From JAPOXR01 sp963664715 (lineage in GTDB: Bacteria > Pseudomonadota > Alphaproteobacteria > Rhodobacterales > Rhodobacteraceae), in assembly GCA_963664715.2 (NCBI GenBank), contig CAXXUY010000001.1, positions 620,001 to 684,000 on the forward strand: a stretch of 64,000 nucleotides of DNA, given 5' to 3'. Under the pieces are notes generated by a model. The model saw only the letters and a list, made by a program, of their open reading frames with translations, made no database searches and had not been told where the DNA came from. The translations under genes were made by a program, and so were the position numbers. Shown piece by piece: positions 1 through 8,670 of the stretch; position 1 is the first letter of the stretch; every line of letters starts with the position of its first letter.

Positions 1-342
1 GTAGACATGGGTTGCCCCGTTGACGCCGCCGATCAATCCCCCCGCAATGATCGCAACCGGGATCGCCCACAGTCCCAGATCAGCCGAAAACGTGTCGTTG
101 AGCACAAGCGATGCCGTAACGACTGCGCAGAGTGCCACGATTCCCTCGACCGAAAGGTCGATTGAGCCCATCAGGATGACGAATGTGGCGCCCATGACAA
201 GGACAACCGGGATTGCGGAAGCGTTGAGAATCCGAATCGCGTTTGAAACCGAAAGAAAGTTGGGGCTGAAGATGGCAATGACAATGCAAAGCAGGAAGAA
301 CACCCCGATCGGGGCCAGAGCTCGCCAGTTTATCGATGCCAC
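1..342 (-). CDS. Sugar ABC transporter permease, RbsC type (partial)
   Basis: Inner-membrane subunit of a ribose-type (CUT2) ABC importer; the gene runs off the left edge, so only about 114 N-terminal residues are present. Reverse-strand translation gives a first membrane segment (WRALAPIGVFFLLCIVIAI), then a stretch with MGSIDLSVEGIVAL, the signature of RbsC-family permeases, followed by a second hydrophobic block. I used the GTG at 342; an in-frame TTG at 369 is also possible and neither has a clear ribosome binding site. It follows the periplasmic binding protein gene with only a stem-loop between them. The ATPase subunit is not in the window and probably lies beyond the edge. Confidence 0.85.
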   Translation of the reverse strand, partial: MASINWRALAPIGVFFLLCIVIAIFSPNFLSVSNAIRILNASAIPVVLVMGATFVILMGSIDLSVEGIVALCAVVTASLVLNDTFSADLGLWAIPVAIIAGGLIGGVNGATHVY

Positions 343-376
343 GGTTTCAACGGACAGAAAGGTTTCCAAATTTCAG

Positions 377-401
377 GAAGCCGGACCGCGGCCCGGCTTC
401 C
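377..401 (-). other. Intercistronic stem-loop between binding protein and permease
   Basis: A perfect 9-bp inverted repeat (GGAAGCCGG / CCGGCTTCC) around an 8-nt GC-rich loop lies just after the stop of the binding-protein gene and before the permease. No T-run follows, so it is not a classical terminator. Hairpins here are known in binding-protein transporter operons to protect the upstream message or reduce read-through; that role is inferred. Confidence 0.6.
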
Positions 402-416
402 GAGGTTTCAATACTA

Positions 417-1460
417 CTACTGATACTGGATCTGTCCAGTGGATTTGGCCCAGTAGTCGTTGAAGTCGAAGGACGCGTCCCTGCTACGGAATTCGGCGAT
501 ATTCGCAGGAGTTACGACGATTCCGGTTCCGTAGAACTCGCGGTGCGCATGTGGCTCGGCCGCGATGTCGATTGCGCCGCTTGCCGCAGCATGGCAGAGC
601 GAAAGCCCCATGCCGCCTGTCCACATCGGATCCCAGGCCACTGTTCCGGCCATTTCGCCAGCTTCAACTGCCGACAGGGCAGCTTCAGTGCCGTCGATCC
701 CTACAACCGGAACCTCACCGGCCTTGCCTTCCTGTCGAAGTGCTTCGAGCGCGCCGATTCCCATTGAGTCGTTGGCGGCCCAGACACCCTTGATCTCGTC
801 GCCATATCGGGTCAACCAGGCCTGCATGATTTCGAATGCCTTGGTTTCGTTCCAGTCAGCTGGCTGAAAGTCGAGAACCTGGACCTTGCCGCCGGTTTCG
901 GCAACTGCCTGCTCCATGCCGAGTTTCCGCTCGATTGCCGGAACGTTCGACAGGATCCCACCAATGGCGACAATTCCGCCGGATCCACCCATCGCGTCGA
1001 TAAGGGCGTTGGTGATTTCCTTGGAAGTTCCGACTCCGGAAAATGACATGTGGGCGACATAGTTGGGATCGTGGTCCCAGGGATGAAGGTCATCCGGCTT
1101 GTTCCACTGGGTCACGACATAAGCGCCAGCCTCCTTTGCTTCGTCAACGATTGTTGCTGCATCAGGCGAGTCGTTCGGGTCGACATTGATGCAGACATTG
1201 CCGTTGGTACGCGAAATCAGGGCGCGGATGTCGGCAAGTCCCTTTTCCGAGTTGCCTTCGGTTACCAGTACCTCGAAGGGCAGGCCTACCGACTTGGCGA
1301 ACTCTTCACCGCCGCGCGCAAAGGTTGCGTGGTACGGGTTTGACAGCGACCGCATCGAAATTGCGAGCGTCATGTCATCAGCAAAACTGGCCGTGTATAT
1401 TCCCGACGACAGCGCCGCTGCCGTGGCGAACATCACTGAATGGCGAGCAATCTTACCCAT
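417..1460 (-). CDS. Periplasmic sugar-binding protein of ribose-type ABC importer
   Basis: 347-residue substrate-binding protein of the RbsB/Peripla_BP_4 family, which captures a sugar in the periplasm and delivers it to the membrane permease. Residues 1-27 form a Sec signal peptide with a cleavable end before ADD. The mature part has the two-lobe family pattern (RSLSNPYHATFARGGEEFA near the start, VWAANDSMGIGALEAL and VPVVGIDGTEAAL further on). The start is backed by a strong ribosome site (GAGAGGAAA) about 8 nt upstream. A promoter-like sequence and a dyad matching two others in the cluster lie directly upstream, so TetR control is likely. The ligand cannot be named; neighbours hint at a carbohydrate or polyol. 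Confidence 0.9.
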   Translation of the reverse strand: MGKIARHSVMFATAAALSSGIYTASFADDMTLAISMRSLSNPYHATFARGGEEFAKSVGLPFEVLVTEGNSEKGLADIRALISRTNGNVCINVDPNDSPDAATIVDEAKEAGAYVVTQWNKPDDLHPWDHDPNYVAHMSFSGVGTSKEITNALIDAMGGSGGIVAIGGILSNVPAIERKLGMEQAVAETGGKVQVLDFQPADWNETKAFEIMQAWLTRYGDEIKGVWAANDSMGIGALEALRQEGKAGEVPVVGIDGTEAALSAVEAGEMAGTVAWDPMWTGGMGLSLCHAAASGAIDIAAEPHAHREFYGTGIVVTPANIAEFRSRDASFDFNDYWAKSTGQIQYQ

Positions 1461-1763
1461 TTATGTTTCCTCTCTTGTCGAATGAACCAAACAGTTACTT
1501 ACTATTCCACCGGAATGGAGTCAAGCCAGCATTGATGATTCGAAGAATCACGGGCCTGAATCCAAGCAAGTCGAAATTCACTTCAGGAAGGACACGCCGG
1601 ACGTCCGAAACATGCCAGCTGCGCAGCCGGGTTCCTGTTCGGGAGGCTCGATCCTGACGTCTGACCGATCGGGAGGGAACCGGTATGTCGAGGCCATCGC
1701 AATCGCTGGGCGATGGCCAGGTTGAACCCGCAGGTCTTCCCGGGCCCTCGTGAACCGGACACA
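1461..1763. other. Intergenic region with promoter of the ABC importer
   Basis: About 300 bases between the TetR gene and the binding-protein gene. The part nearest the binding-protein gene holds the ribosome site, the dyad at 1484-1497 and a reverse-strand TTGACT box at 1519-1524. No gene or convincing RNA structure was seen in the rest. Confidence 0.5.
1484..1497 (-). promoter_or_regulatory. Candidate TetR operator C with overlapping promoter
   Basis: On the transcribed strand the site reads TAACTGTTTGGTTC, matching TAACTnnnnGGTTA in all but the last base. It lies 24 nt upstream of the binding-protein start. A TTGACT -35 (1519-1524) with a 17-nt spacer puts a weak -10 (TAAGTA, 1496-1501) at its edge, so a bound repressor would block initiation. 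The two sister sites are at 4865 and 6750. Confidence 0.5.
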
Positions 1764-2426
1764 TCAAGGGTCCCTGGTTACCAGCCTCATGATCGTATCG
1801 ATATTGAACTCCAGTCGCTCCTCCAGTGCCTCGGGCGCCATGAGGTCGCGCTCGAAGATTATCGAGCCCGTGTACCTGTTGGTCAGGTAGTAATAGCCGA
1901 TTGCCGCGATCGTGATGTTGAGCTGCACCGGATCAATTCCCTGTCGAAACACGCCGGCATCAACGCCGCGCTGGAGAATGCGCCCGACCATGCTCACGAA
2001 CTTGCGGCTGACGACATTGATGATTTCGGACTTCTTCAGATGCCGGGCCCGATGCAGGTTTTCATTGTTCACGAGATTGAGAAACCAGGGATTTCGCAGA
2101 TAGTAATTCCAGGTAAACCTGACCAGCGACTCGAGCGCTTCCTCTGGTGGCAGATGCTCGAGATTGAGCTTCTGCTCGGCTGTTCGCAGGTCGACATATG
2201 CATCCACCACAATCCGCTTGAACAACTCCTCCTTGCTGTCGAAGTAATGGTAGATCATCCGCTTGTTGGCTTTCGCCAGCCTGGCTATGTCATCGACCCT
2301 TGCGCCGCCGAGGCCCTTGCGCGCGAATTCCCTCCTGGCAGCAGCAAGAATCCGTTTCTTCGTGCGTTCGGCGTCCCTGGTCCGGGGAGGGGCGTCTGCC
2401 TTCCGTGATTTTGTACTTTCGTTCAT
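1764..2426 (-). CDS. TetR-family transcriptional regulator
   Basis: 220-residue one-component regulator, normally a dimeric repressor released by a small ligand or acyl-CoA. The N-terminal helix-turn-helix is clear at about residues 18-72 (ILAAARREFARKGL, then MIYHYFDSKEELF, the typical recognition helix end). The C-terminal part is all-helical and includes the FxWNYYLRNPWFL segment seen in TetR proteins of catabolic clusters. It lies 54 nt downstream of the enoyl-CoA hydratase gene on the same strand, so it may be transcribed with it and with the CoA-transferase. It is the best candidate to bind the three dyads in this cluster; that link is inferred. Confidence 0.92.
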   Translation of the reverse strand: MNESTKSRKADAPPRTRDAERTKKRILAAARREFARKGLGGARVDDIARLAKANKRMIYHYFDSKEELFKRIVVDAYVDLRTAEQKLNLEHLPPEEALESLVRFTWNYYLRNPWFLNLVNNENLHRARHLKKSEIINVVSRKFVSMVGRILQRGVDAGVFRQGIDPVQLNITIAAIGYYYLTNRYTGSIIFERDLMAPEALEERLEFNIDTIMRLVTRDP

Positions 2427-2480
2427 TCCCTCCTCGAATTGTTCAGCCCGCGAACGGTGACTCGGGCATCACAGGCCAGG

Positions 2481-3260
2481 CTAGGCCGGAAATCTCGGTT
2501 TGCGTCCGTCCTTGAAGGCCTGCACTCCTTCGCGCAGATCGGATGACCCGGCAGCAACCATTCCGGCCAGGGCTTCGGTCGAGCTCTCTCTTTCCTCGCC
2601 GTCAGCCATGTTGACTAGCAGCTTGACGAGTTCACTCGCAAGCGGTGACCGGGTCAGCAGTCGCTCGACCACCCTTGCCGCTTCCTCCATGCCTTTCCCG
2701 GATTCCGCGATCTGGTCAACCAGTCCTAGCCGGCACGCCTCCTCGGCGCCGAACATCTCGCCAAACAAGGCCATGCGCCGAATCGTCTGGCTTCCGAAGC
2801 GCCGGACCGATCTCTGTGTTCCGGACCAGCCGGGGATGATCCCGATTCCCGCTTCCGGTTGCCCAATCATGATTTGCACTTCCCCGATCCTCAGATCGGC
2901 GCAGGCAGCCAGTTCAAGGCCTCCTCCAAGGACATGGCCGTTAAGCACGGCAATCACGGGCTGGCGGAGGCGTGCGATCGTGTCGAACGCCCGATGACCC
3001 TGCCTGATCCAGTGGCGGCCGAAATCCAGTTCACCGTAATCAGACCAGTCTGCGATGTCTCCGCCTGCGCAAAAGGCCCGTGTTCCGGCACCCGTCAAGA
3101 TCACGGCGCGCGTGTCATCTCGCTTCTCGACCTCGCGGCACGCGGCAGAAAGCGTATCGATCATTTGCGAGTCGAGGGCGTTGAGCTTTTCCGGCCGGTT
3201 CAATGTCAGCGTGCTGACAGGTCCATCATGCTTCAACAGGATCTTGCCGGTATCAGCCAA
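2481..3260 (-). CDS. Enoyl-CoA hydratase/isomerase family protein
   Basis: 259-residue crotonase-fold enzyme acting on acyl-CoA thioesters in the cytoplasm. The oxyanion-hole motifs are present (AFCAGGDIADW and HVLGGGLELAACADLRI), as are the two acidic positions used by hydratases: the E of GQPEAGIGIIPG and an E in LFGEMFGAEEA. Full family length, with no extra domain. It starts 30 nt after the CoA-transferase gene and very likely shares its transcript. With the CoA-transferase and the MaoC hydratase it implies activation and hydration of a CoA-linked intermediate. The substrate cannot be read from sequence. Confidence 0.93.
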   Translation of the reverse strand: MADTGKILLKHDGPVSTLTLNRPEKLNALDSQMIDTLSAACREVEKRDDTRAVILTGAGTRAFCAGGDIADWSDYGELDFGRHWIRQGHRAFDTIARLRQPVIAVLNGHVLGGGLELAACADLRIGEVQIMIGQPEAGIGIIPGWSGTQRSVRRFGSQTIRRMALFGEMFGAEEACRLGLVDQIAESGKGMEEAARVVERLLTRSPLASELVKLLVNMADGEERESSTEALAGMVAAGSSDLREGVQAFKDGRKPRFPA

Positions 3261-3290
3261 ACCTAAACACCGCAGTTGCTTTGCATGCTG

Positions 3291-4844
3291 TCATGGCACG
3301 AAGAGGTCCGAATTCATCGCCCTCGCGTTACTCGTTATTGAAATCTTGCAACGGGCTTGGCGTATGATGTCACGTTCGGGATCAACTCCAGGCGCAATTT
3401 CCGTGACTTCCAGCCCATCCTCGCCGAGATTCATGACGCAGCGCTCGGTTACGTAGGTCACCTCCTGCCCAAGCATCCTTGCGCGTTGCCCGGAAAACGA
3501 CACCTGTTCAAGATCCGGAACGAATTTCGGAATCTTGCCTTCCTTGACAATGACAAGTTTGCCGTACTTGATCTCCAACCCGGCACCCGCATTGAAATAC
3601 CCGGAGAACACTATCTTTCCTGCGCGGGCGGTAATGTCAACGAATCCACCAGCTCCTGCGGTGATATGAGGTCGAAACGACAGTTTCGAGACGTTTACGG
3701 AACCTTCACCGTCCACTTCCAGAAAGGAAAGCAGGGATGCGTCAAAACCACCCGCTTGGAAGTAGGTGAACTGGTGCGGCGAGTCGACGAATGCCTCAGC
3801 GTTCGATGAACAGCCAAACTTGAACTCCAGCAGCGGAATACCGCCTATTGCCCCCTGTTCGATCACCCATGTGACGTCACCGTGATTACCCCTTTCCAGG
3901 AATATCCGGGGCACATTCGCCGAAATGCCGAAACCGATATTGACGACCCAGCCGGGCTTGATTTCCTCTGCGACGCGCCGCGCTATCACCTTCGCCACAT
4001 CGAATTCCGGCGTCTTGAAAGAGTGCAGGGGCCTGAACAACTCGCCGGATATCGCGGGGTCGTGAGCGGTTGCGGTCGTCTGAAGCTGGTCCGGTGCCTC
4101 GACAATCCGGTGCACCAGGATACCGGGAACATGAACAGAATGCGGACGCATGGTCCCGGGCTGGGTGATGCATTTGGCCTGGGCAATGACGAGTCCGCCG
4201 CAATTGTGGGCAGCGAGCGCCAGGTCGAGCGCGCCAAGATAAGCGCCCTCATGCTCAAAGGTCAGGTTTCCTCGCTCGTCGGCGGTGCTTGCCCTGATAA
4301 TGGCGACATCCGGCTTTATCGCCGGGAAATACAGCCAATCCTCCCCGTCGAACTCCATGTGCCGGACGACCGGCCTGGCCCTCGCCCGATCGTTCATTGC
4401 ACATCCCTCGAGCCTCGGATCAACAAAGGTGTCCATTCCCACCTTTGTGAGCACGCCTGGCCTGTGTGCAGCAGCTTCACGAAGCATGTCGAACACGATT
4501 CCGCTCGGAATGTTGTAGGCAGCGACCTTGTCCGCGCCGATGAGTTCCCAGATCCGGGGCGGTTCGGCGGAAGAGGGACCGGACGGGTAGGATCCTCCGA
4601 TGATCGTGTCTATCATTCCAACCTGTGCCAGGTGGTCGACCCCCTTGGTGCCAAACATGTCGCCGGCAGCAATCGGATGGATCATTGTCAGTCCCCGGGG
4701 TGACCCCTCGCGGGAGAATCTGTCGCCCAACGCTGACAGAACAGAGTCCGGGCAGCACAATCCCGAGGAAGAGTTGACCGCGACAACTGCGCCGTCTGCT
4801 ATTCCTGAAACTGCCTCCGAAGCGCTGACGACTTTTGTCTTCAC
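3291..4844 (-). CDS. Acyl-CoA:carboxylate CoA-transferase (family I, single chain)
   Basis: 517-residue CoA-transferase of the acetate/propionate CoA-transferase type, in which the alpha and beta halves are fused. It moves CoA between carboxylic acids through a glutamyl-CoA intermediate. The probable catalytic glutamate lies in VIEQGAIGGIPLLEF in the C-terminal half; the N-terminal half has the glycine-rich AVNSSSGLCCPDSV region. First gene of a probable operon with the enoyl-CoA hydratase and perhaps the TetR gene. A well-formed promoter with a TetR-type dyad at its start point lies immediately upstream. Acceptor and donor acids are unknown. Confidence 0.9.
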   Translation of the reverse strand: MKTKVVSASEAVSGIADGAVVAVNSSSGLCCPDSVLSALGDRFSREGSPRGLTMIHPIAAGDMFGTKGVDHLAQVGMIDTIIGGSYPSGPSSAEPPRIWELIGADKVAAYNIPSGIVFDMLREAAAHRPGVLTKVGMDTFVDPRLEGCAMNDRARARPVVRHMEFDGEDWLYFPAIKPDVAIIRASTADERGNLTFEHEGAYLGALDLALAAHNCGGLVIAQAKCITQPGTMRPHSVHVPGILVHRIVEAPDQLQTTATAHDPAISGELFRPLHSFKTPEFDVAKVIARRVAEEIKPGWVVNIGFGISANVPRIFLERGNHGDVTWVIEQGAIGGIPLLEFKFGCSSNAEAFVDSPHQFTYFQAGGFDASLLSFLEVDGEGSVNVSKLSFRPHITAGAGGFVDITARAGKIVFSGYFNAGAGLEIKYGKLVIVKEGKIPKFVPDLEQVSFSGQRARMLGQEVTYVTERCVMNLGEDGLEVTEIAPGVDPERDIIRQARCKISITSNARAMNSDLFVP

Positions 4845-4864
4845 TGAATGTCCCGATTCACAAG

Positions 4865-4908
4865 TAACCGTTTAGTTAGATAATTGCATCAGGCACATCG
4901 CGCGTCAA
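4865..4908 (-). promoter_or_regulatory. Promoter with candidate TetR operator B
   Basis: Reverse strand: -35 TTGACG (4903-4908), exactly 17 nt, -10 AATTAT (4880-4885). The 14-bp dyad TAACTAAACGGTTA (4865-4878) follows the -10 and covers the expected start of transcription, 21 nt before the CoA-transferase ATG. This is the clearest promoter-operator arrangement in the window. Confidence 0.6.
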
Positions 4909-4959
4909 GTCGGCAACAGCTGATGCTCCGGCAGGTGCCGGAACCGGATCGGGCGGGTT

Positions 4960-6561
4960 TCAAGCACGGTTGCCCCGAATCAGGTCCGATGCCTTTTCGG
5001 CAACCATGATCGTCGGGGCATTGGTGTTCGAGCCAACAAGGCTGGGAAAGATCGACGAGTCGCAAATCCGCAACCCGTCGATTCCGTGAACGCGCAGTTC
5101 GGGATCGACAACGGCCATCGGACCCGTCCCCATCTTGCAGGTCCCGTTGGGATGGTAGGAAGTCCGGCCGTGGCGGCGTGCATACGCCGCAAGCCCCTCG
5201 TGACTCGTCGGGGCTTCTTCAGGACTGTGCATCCGGCGAATGAACTTTTGCAATGCCGGTTGGGCGAAGATCTCGCAGCTGATCCTGACACCTTCGGCGG
5301 ATGTCTTCACATCTTCCGGTTCGGCCAGGAAATTTGGATCGACGATCGGAAGGTCTGCGGGGTCCGCGGATCTCAGGAGGACTTTACCGCGACTCTTTGG
5401 CCTGACGGTGTAGGAGTTCAGAGTGATTCCTGAACCGGAAGGCACGCCGGGAACTCCTTCCTCGGCCCCGGCACCAGCCAGGAAATGAAACTGCAGATCG
5501 GGAACCTGGCGGGAGGAATCCGCATACCAGAATGCGCCCCCCTCGACGACGTTCGAGGTCAACGGCCCGGACCTGAACATCGAGTATTGCAGGACCGCCC
5601 AATACATCAGTGGGAACCTGCCAAACCTGTCCAGACTCGTCGGCCCCTTCAGTTCGGCAACGATGTCGATGCCGAAATGGTCACTCAGGTTCCTGCCGAC
5701 CCCGGGGAGTTCGTGCCGGACCTTGATTCCATGTCGCGCCAGTTCATCGGGAGGGCCCATTCCGGAAAGCATCATCAGCTTGGGTGAGCCGATCGCACCG
5801 GCGGTTACGATGACCTCACTTCCACAACTGACCGTTACGAGCTTGTTTTTTTGAAGGTAGGTGACACCTGTGGCCCGGGACCCGTCAAGATCTATGCGGT
5901 GTACCAGGCAGTCTGTTTCGACCCTGAGATTGCTTCGGGAGAGCGCCGGTTTCAGATAGCCGGCTGCCGCGGAACAACGGCGACCATCGCGTGTCGTTGT
6001 CTGGTACACACCGGTTCCCTCCTGAACGGAACCGTTGAAATCCGGGTTGTAGGGCATTCCAACCTGTTGACATGCCTGCACGAAAGCCAGCGTCATCATC
6101 TGGGGGTCTGGAATGTTCGAAACCGAAAGCGGTCCTTCGGTTCCATGATACTCGCCAGAAAGTATGCTGTTTCCTTCCGAGCGGATGAAATACTTCTGGA
6201 TATCCTTGAAAGACCACCCGGGACACCCTTCCTCGCGGGCCCAACGATCGTAATCAACGGGGTTGCCCCGGGTAAAGACCTGAGCATTTATGGATGATCC
6301 CCCTCCGATCACCCGTGCCTGAGCGTACGGAATCTCCCGGTTGCCGGCATGTTCCTGCGGTGCGGTTTTCAGTCCCCAGACAAAGGGCCCCGAAGTCATT
6401 TTAGCGAATCCGACCGGAATGTGGATGAGCGGATGCCGGTCGCGGCCACCAGCCTCCAGCAACAGGACCGACGCATCGGTGATTTCAGTCAGCCGCCTTG
6501 CAAGGACGCAGCCTGCAGAGCCGCCGCCGACGATGATATAGTCATACCGGCTTTCGGTCAT
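4960..6561 (-). CDS. GMC-family FAD oxidoreductase (choline/alcohol dehydrogenase-like)
   Basis: 533-residue glucose-methanol-choline oxidoreductase that oxidises an alcohol group using FAD. The Rossmann motif YIIVGGGSAGCVLARRL is at the N-terminus. GMC signatures follow: GGGSSINAQVFTRG and VTAGAIGSPKLMMLSG. The C-terminal catalytic region has SYHPNGTCKMG and SNTNAPTIMVAEKASD. I placed the start at the MTESRYDY methionine rather than 78 bases upstream, because family members begin a few residues before the Rossmann strand. It has its own promoter region with a TetR-type dyad. Choline dehydrogenase itself is less likely given the absence of other betaine genes. Confidence 0.92.
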   Translation of the reverse strand: MTESRYDYIIVGGGSAGCVLARRLTEITDASVLLLEAGGRDRHPLIHIPVGFAKMTSGPFVWGLKTAPQEHAGNREIPYAQARVIGGGSSINAQVFTRGNPVDYDRWAREEGCPGWSFKDIQKYFIRSEGNSILSGEYHGTEGPLSVSNIPDPQMMTLAFVQACQQVGMPYNPDFNGSVQEGTGVYQTTTRDGRRCSAAAGYLKPALSRSNLRVETDCLVHRIDLDGSRATGVTYLQKNKLVTVSCGSEVIVTAGAIGSPKLMMLSGMGPPDELARHGIKVRHELPGVGRNLSDHFGIDIVAELKGPTSLDRFGRFPLMYWAVLQYSMFRSGPLTSNVVEGGAFWYADSSRQVPDLQFHFLAGAGAEEGVPGVPSGSGITLNSYTVRPKSRGKVLLRSADPADLPIVDPNFLAEPEDVKTSAEGVRISCEIFAQPALQKFIRRMHSPEEAPTSHEGLAAYARRHGRTSYHPNGTCKMGTGPMAVVDPELRVHGIDGLRICDSSIFPSLVGSNTNAPTIMVAEKASDLIRGNRA

Positions 6562-6859
6562 CGTGTTGCCCGTTTTGAATGAAGGGCAGGATAGGCAATG
6601 CAGAGGGCAGCACCGGCCGGCCGGGGATTCCCGGCCCACGCCTTGTTGTCAAGAGTTCGGCTGAATGCTGTGTCATGGCGGGTGCACGGCAGGCGCATTG
6701 TCATTCGTGTTCTGCTCACTTCGAGTGGTTGACGGAATTCGTGATCTGGTAACCATACAGTTAACTGCGTGCCCAGATCAACGTTGCTCCACTACCGGAA
6801 CCTCGATGCTTGGCGCGACAATTCAGCCGGGCTGGACCAGCCTCTGGCAGATCGTCCGA
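6562..6859. other. Intergenic region upstream of the GMC oxidoreductase gene
   Basis: Nearly 300 bases between the MaoC stop and the GMC start. It contains the promoter and dyad at 6750-6781; no coding region with family features was seen. Confidence 0.45.
6750..6781 (-). promoter_or_regulatory. Promoter with candidate TetR operator A
   Basis: The dyad TAACTGTATGGTTA (6750-6763, reverse strand) overlaps a -10-like TATGGT (6752-6757), which is 18 nt from a -35-like TTGATC (6776-6781). It is the most regular of the three sites (TAAC and GTTA arms, 6-nt centre). It lies about 190 nt before the GMC start codon. Confidence 0.5.
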
Positions 6860-7369
6860 TCACGGTTCGGGATTTCCTGCGCCCTGCCTGTGACCCCGGC
6901 GCATCATCAGCAGGTTGGTTCCGCGCTGCACTGGCTCTCCGTCCTGGTTGACGATGACGAATCCGAGAGTGGCGATTCCCCTGTCCGGCTTGCTGGTTAC
7001 CCGCTTGTCCTTGACCGTGATGACAGCCGAAATGCTGTCTCCCGCGAAGACCGGGCGTGAGAACGCAATATCCCAGCCCAGGGAAGCCACGGCCTCCAGT
7101 TCGACAGGTGACTGGTATTTCAGGCCGTCCGCGAGCGCCATGATCAGGATTCCATGAGCGATCAGGGATGGAAATCCCATCTCTCTTGCGACACTGTCAT
7201 CGAGATGCAAGGCATAGTTGTCGCCGGACAATGCAGCGAAGCGACTGATGACCTGCGCGGTGACTTTTGTCGAACCGGTTTCGAAATGGTCACCGATCTG
7301 GAGATCTTCGAAGCAATAGGATCCCTCGGAAAGCCTCCGCCCTGGTGACGAATCATTCTTGCTTGTCAT
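6860..7369 (-). CDS. MaoC-like (hot-dog) dehydratase
   Basis: 169-residue single hot-dog domain protein of the R-specific enoyl-CoA hydratase/MaoC group. The hydratase motif region is visible as SGDNYALHLDDSVARE followed by FPSLIAHGILIMAL, with the Asp and His of the usual D-x4-H pattern. Such proteins hydrate a trans-2-enoyl-CoA. The gene begins one base after the stop of the aldo/keto reductase gene, so the two are co-transcribed and probably translationally linked. Having both a MaoC and a crotonase hydratase in one cluster suggests two hydration steps or two substrates. Confidence 0.88.
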   Translation of the reverse strand: MTSKNDSSPGRRLSEGSYCFEDLQIGDHFETGSTKVTAQVISRFAALSGDNYALHLDDSVAREMGFPSLIAHGILIMALADGLKYQSPVELEAVASLGWDIAFSRPVFAGDSISAVITVKDKRVTSKPDRGIATLGFVIVNQDGEPVQRGTNLLMMRRGHRQGAGNPEP

Positions 7370-7370
7370 C

Positions 7371-8387
7371 TCAGTCTGGCACAGGTGCGTCTTCCCGCAA
7401 CAGGCCCTTCTCCTTCAGTTCGACCCAGAGATCACTCGGAATCGGACGGCTGAACCAGTCAAGGTTCCGTTCCAGTTGTTCAACTGTTCTTGTTCCGGCG
7501 ATGAAGGATGGAATCGCGGGATGCGCCACAACAAACTGCATCGCCGCCGCTGCCAGGGGGACGTCATGGGAGGTGCAGACTGCCTCGATCTTTCCGACCC
7601 GCTCCATTACTCCGGCAGGTGCCGGAGAATAGTTGTATTTTGCGCCCGGAACTGGGCCGGTGGCCAATATGCCGGAGTTGAACCCGCCTCCTACGACCAC
7701 GGCCGCACCTCGTTCCTCACAGAGCGGCAGGAACTCATCCAGTGATTCCTGTTCGAGTAACGTGTAACGGCCGGCCAGGAGGAAGCAGTCGAAGTCTCTC
7801 TGCCTGAGTGCCTCCAGGCAAACTTGCCACTCATTGACCCCAACACCAATTGCCTTGACTGTTCCCTCGTCCCGGAGCCGCGCGAGTGCACGCCAGCAGC
7901 CATCCATTGCTGTTCTGAACACTTCCGGCTGTTCGTCTCCTCTCGAGAACACATCGATGTCGTGGATGAAGCAGACATCCATTCTCTCCAGCGCCATGCG
8001 TTGGAGCGAGTCCTCGAATATCCGCATTGTCCCGTCAAAGGAGTAGTCGAACTCAAACTCGAATGGAGCCGCATTGTTCCAGGGCGCAAAATCGATCTCG
8101 GAGCGCTTGGCAGGCAGCAGTCGGCGTCCGACCTTGGAAGACAGAACAAAATCGTCGCGATTCTTCCACCTCAGGGATTGACCGGTCCGGAGTTCCGAAA
8201 GGCCGTGGCCATAAAAGGGTGAGGTATCGTAATAGCGAATCCCGGCGTCCCATGCCGCCTGGAACATCGCGTCAGAGGTTTCTTCGTCGATCGGTCTGAA
8301 CATGTTTCCGAGCGGAGCGGTTCCAAACGAGAGTCTGGTGACTTCCAGGTCGACTCGTCCGAGTTTCGCCTTGCTGGATGGTTTCAT
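7371..8387 (-). CDS. Aldo/keto reductase (sugar 1-dehydrogenase-like)
   Basis: 338-residue NAD(P)-dependent TIM-barrel oxidoreductase of the type that includes L-fucose and D-threo-aldose 1-dehydrogenases. The catalytic set is present: YDTSPFYGHGLSE (Asp, Tyr), VLSSKVGR (Lys) and VCFIHDID (His). The family start LEVTRLSFGTAPLGN follows a short N-terminus. I chose the ATG of MKPSSKAKLG because AGGACAGGAAA precedes it; upstream ATGs add up to 19 residues but lack a ribosome site. First gene of a pair with the MaoC gene. The likely reaction is oxidation of a sugar to its lactone, or reduction of a keto-sugar. Confidence 0.88.
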   Translation of the reverse strand: MKPSSKAKLGRVDLEVTRLSFGTAPLGNMFRPIDEETSDAMFQAAWDAGIRYYDTSPFYGHGLSELRTGQSLRWKNRDDFVLSSKVGRRLLPAKRSEIDFAPWNNAAPFEFEFDYSFDGTMRIFEDSLQRMALERMDVCFIHDIDVFSRGDEQPEVFRTAMDGCWRALARLRDEGTVKAIGVGVNEWQVCLEALRQRDFDCFLLAGRYTLLEQESLDEFLPLCEERGAAVVVGGGFNSGILATGPVPGAKYNYSPAPAGVMERVGKIEAVCTSHDVPLAAAAMQFVVAHPAIPSFIAGTRTVEQLERNLDWFSRPIPSDLWVELKEKGLLREDAPVPD

Positions 8388-8670
8388 GGCGATTTCCTGT
8401 CCTGATTTCATCTTTGCCAAGTGGCCGATCTTTAAGTCAGCCATTGGCGTGATTCAAGCGACCTCGTTGTGGTGATCCGGTTGCTGGGAAGGAATTCGGT
8501 CCAGGCCGCGTGAATCCGATTGCTGCACCTCGTCGTCCGGAGTATTGGCGCTGGCGAGCAGGTTGAAACGAAGCGGCGGCAGGCCGAAAACTGCATTGGC
8601 TTTGGCGTTTGACCGGGTGCCACCGCGTGGTTTGCACAGGACGGCAATTCGAAACGCGTGGAGAATCGGA
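8388..8670. other. Divergent intergenic region
   Basis: Separates the leftward aldo/keto reductase gene from the rightward isomerase gene, so it should hold both promoters. I saw no copy of the TetR-type dyad found three times in the cluster and no other clear motif. Part of it is open in the isomerase frame, so the isomerase could start up to 126 bases earlier. Confidence 0.4.
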
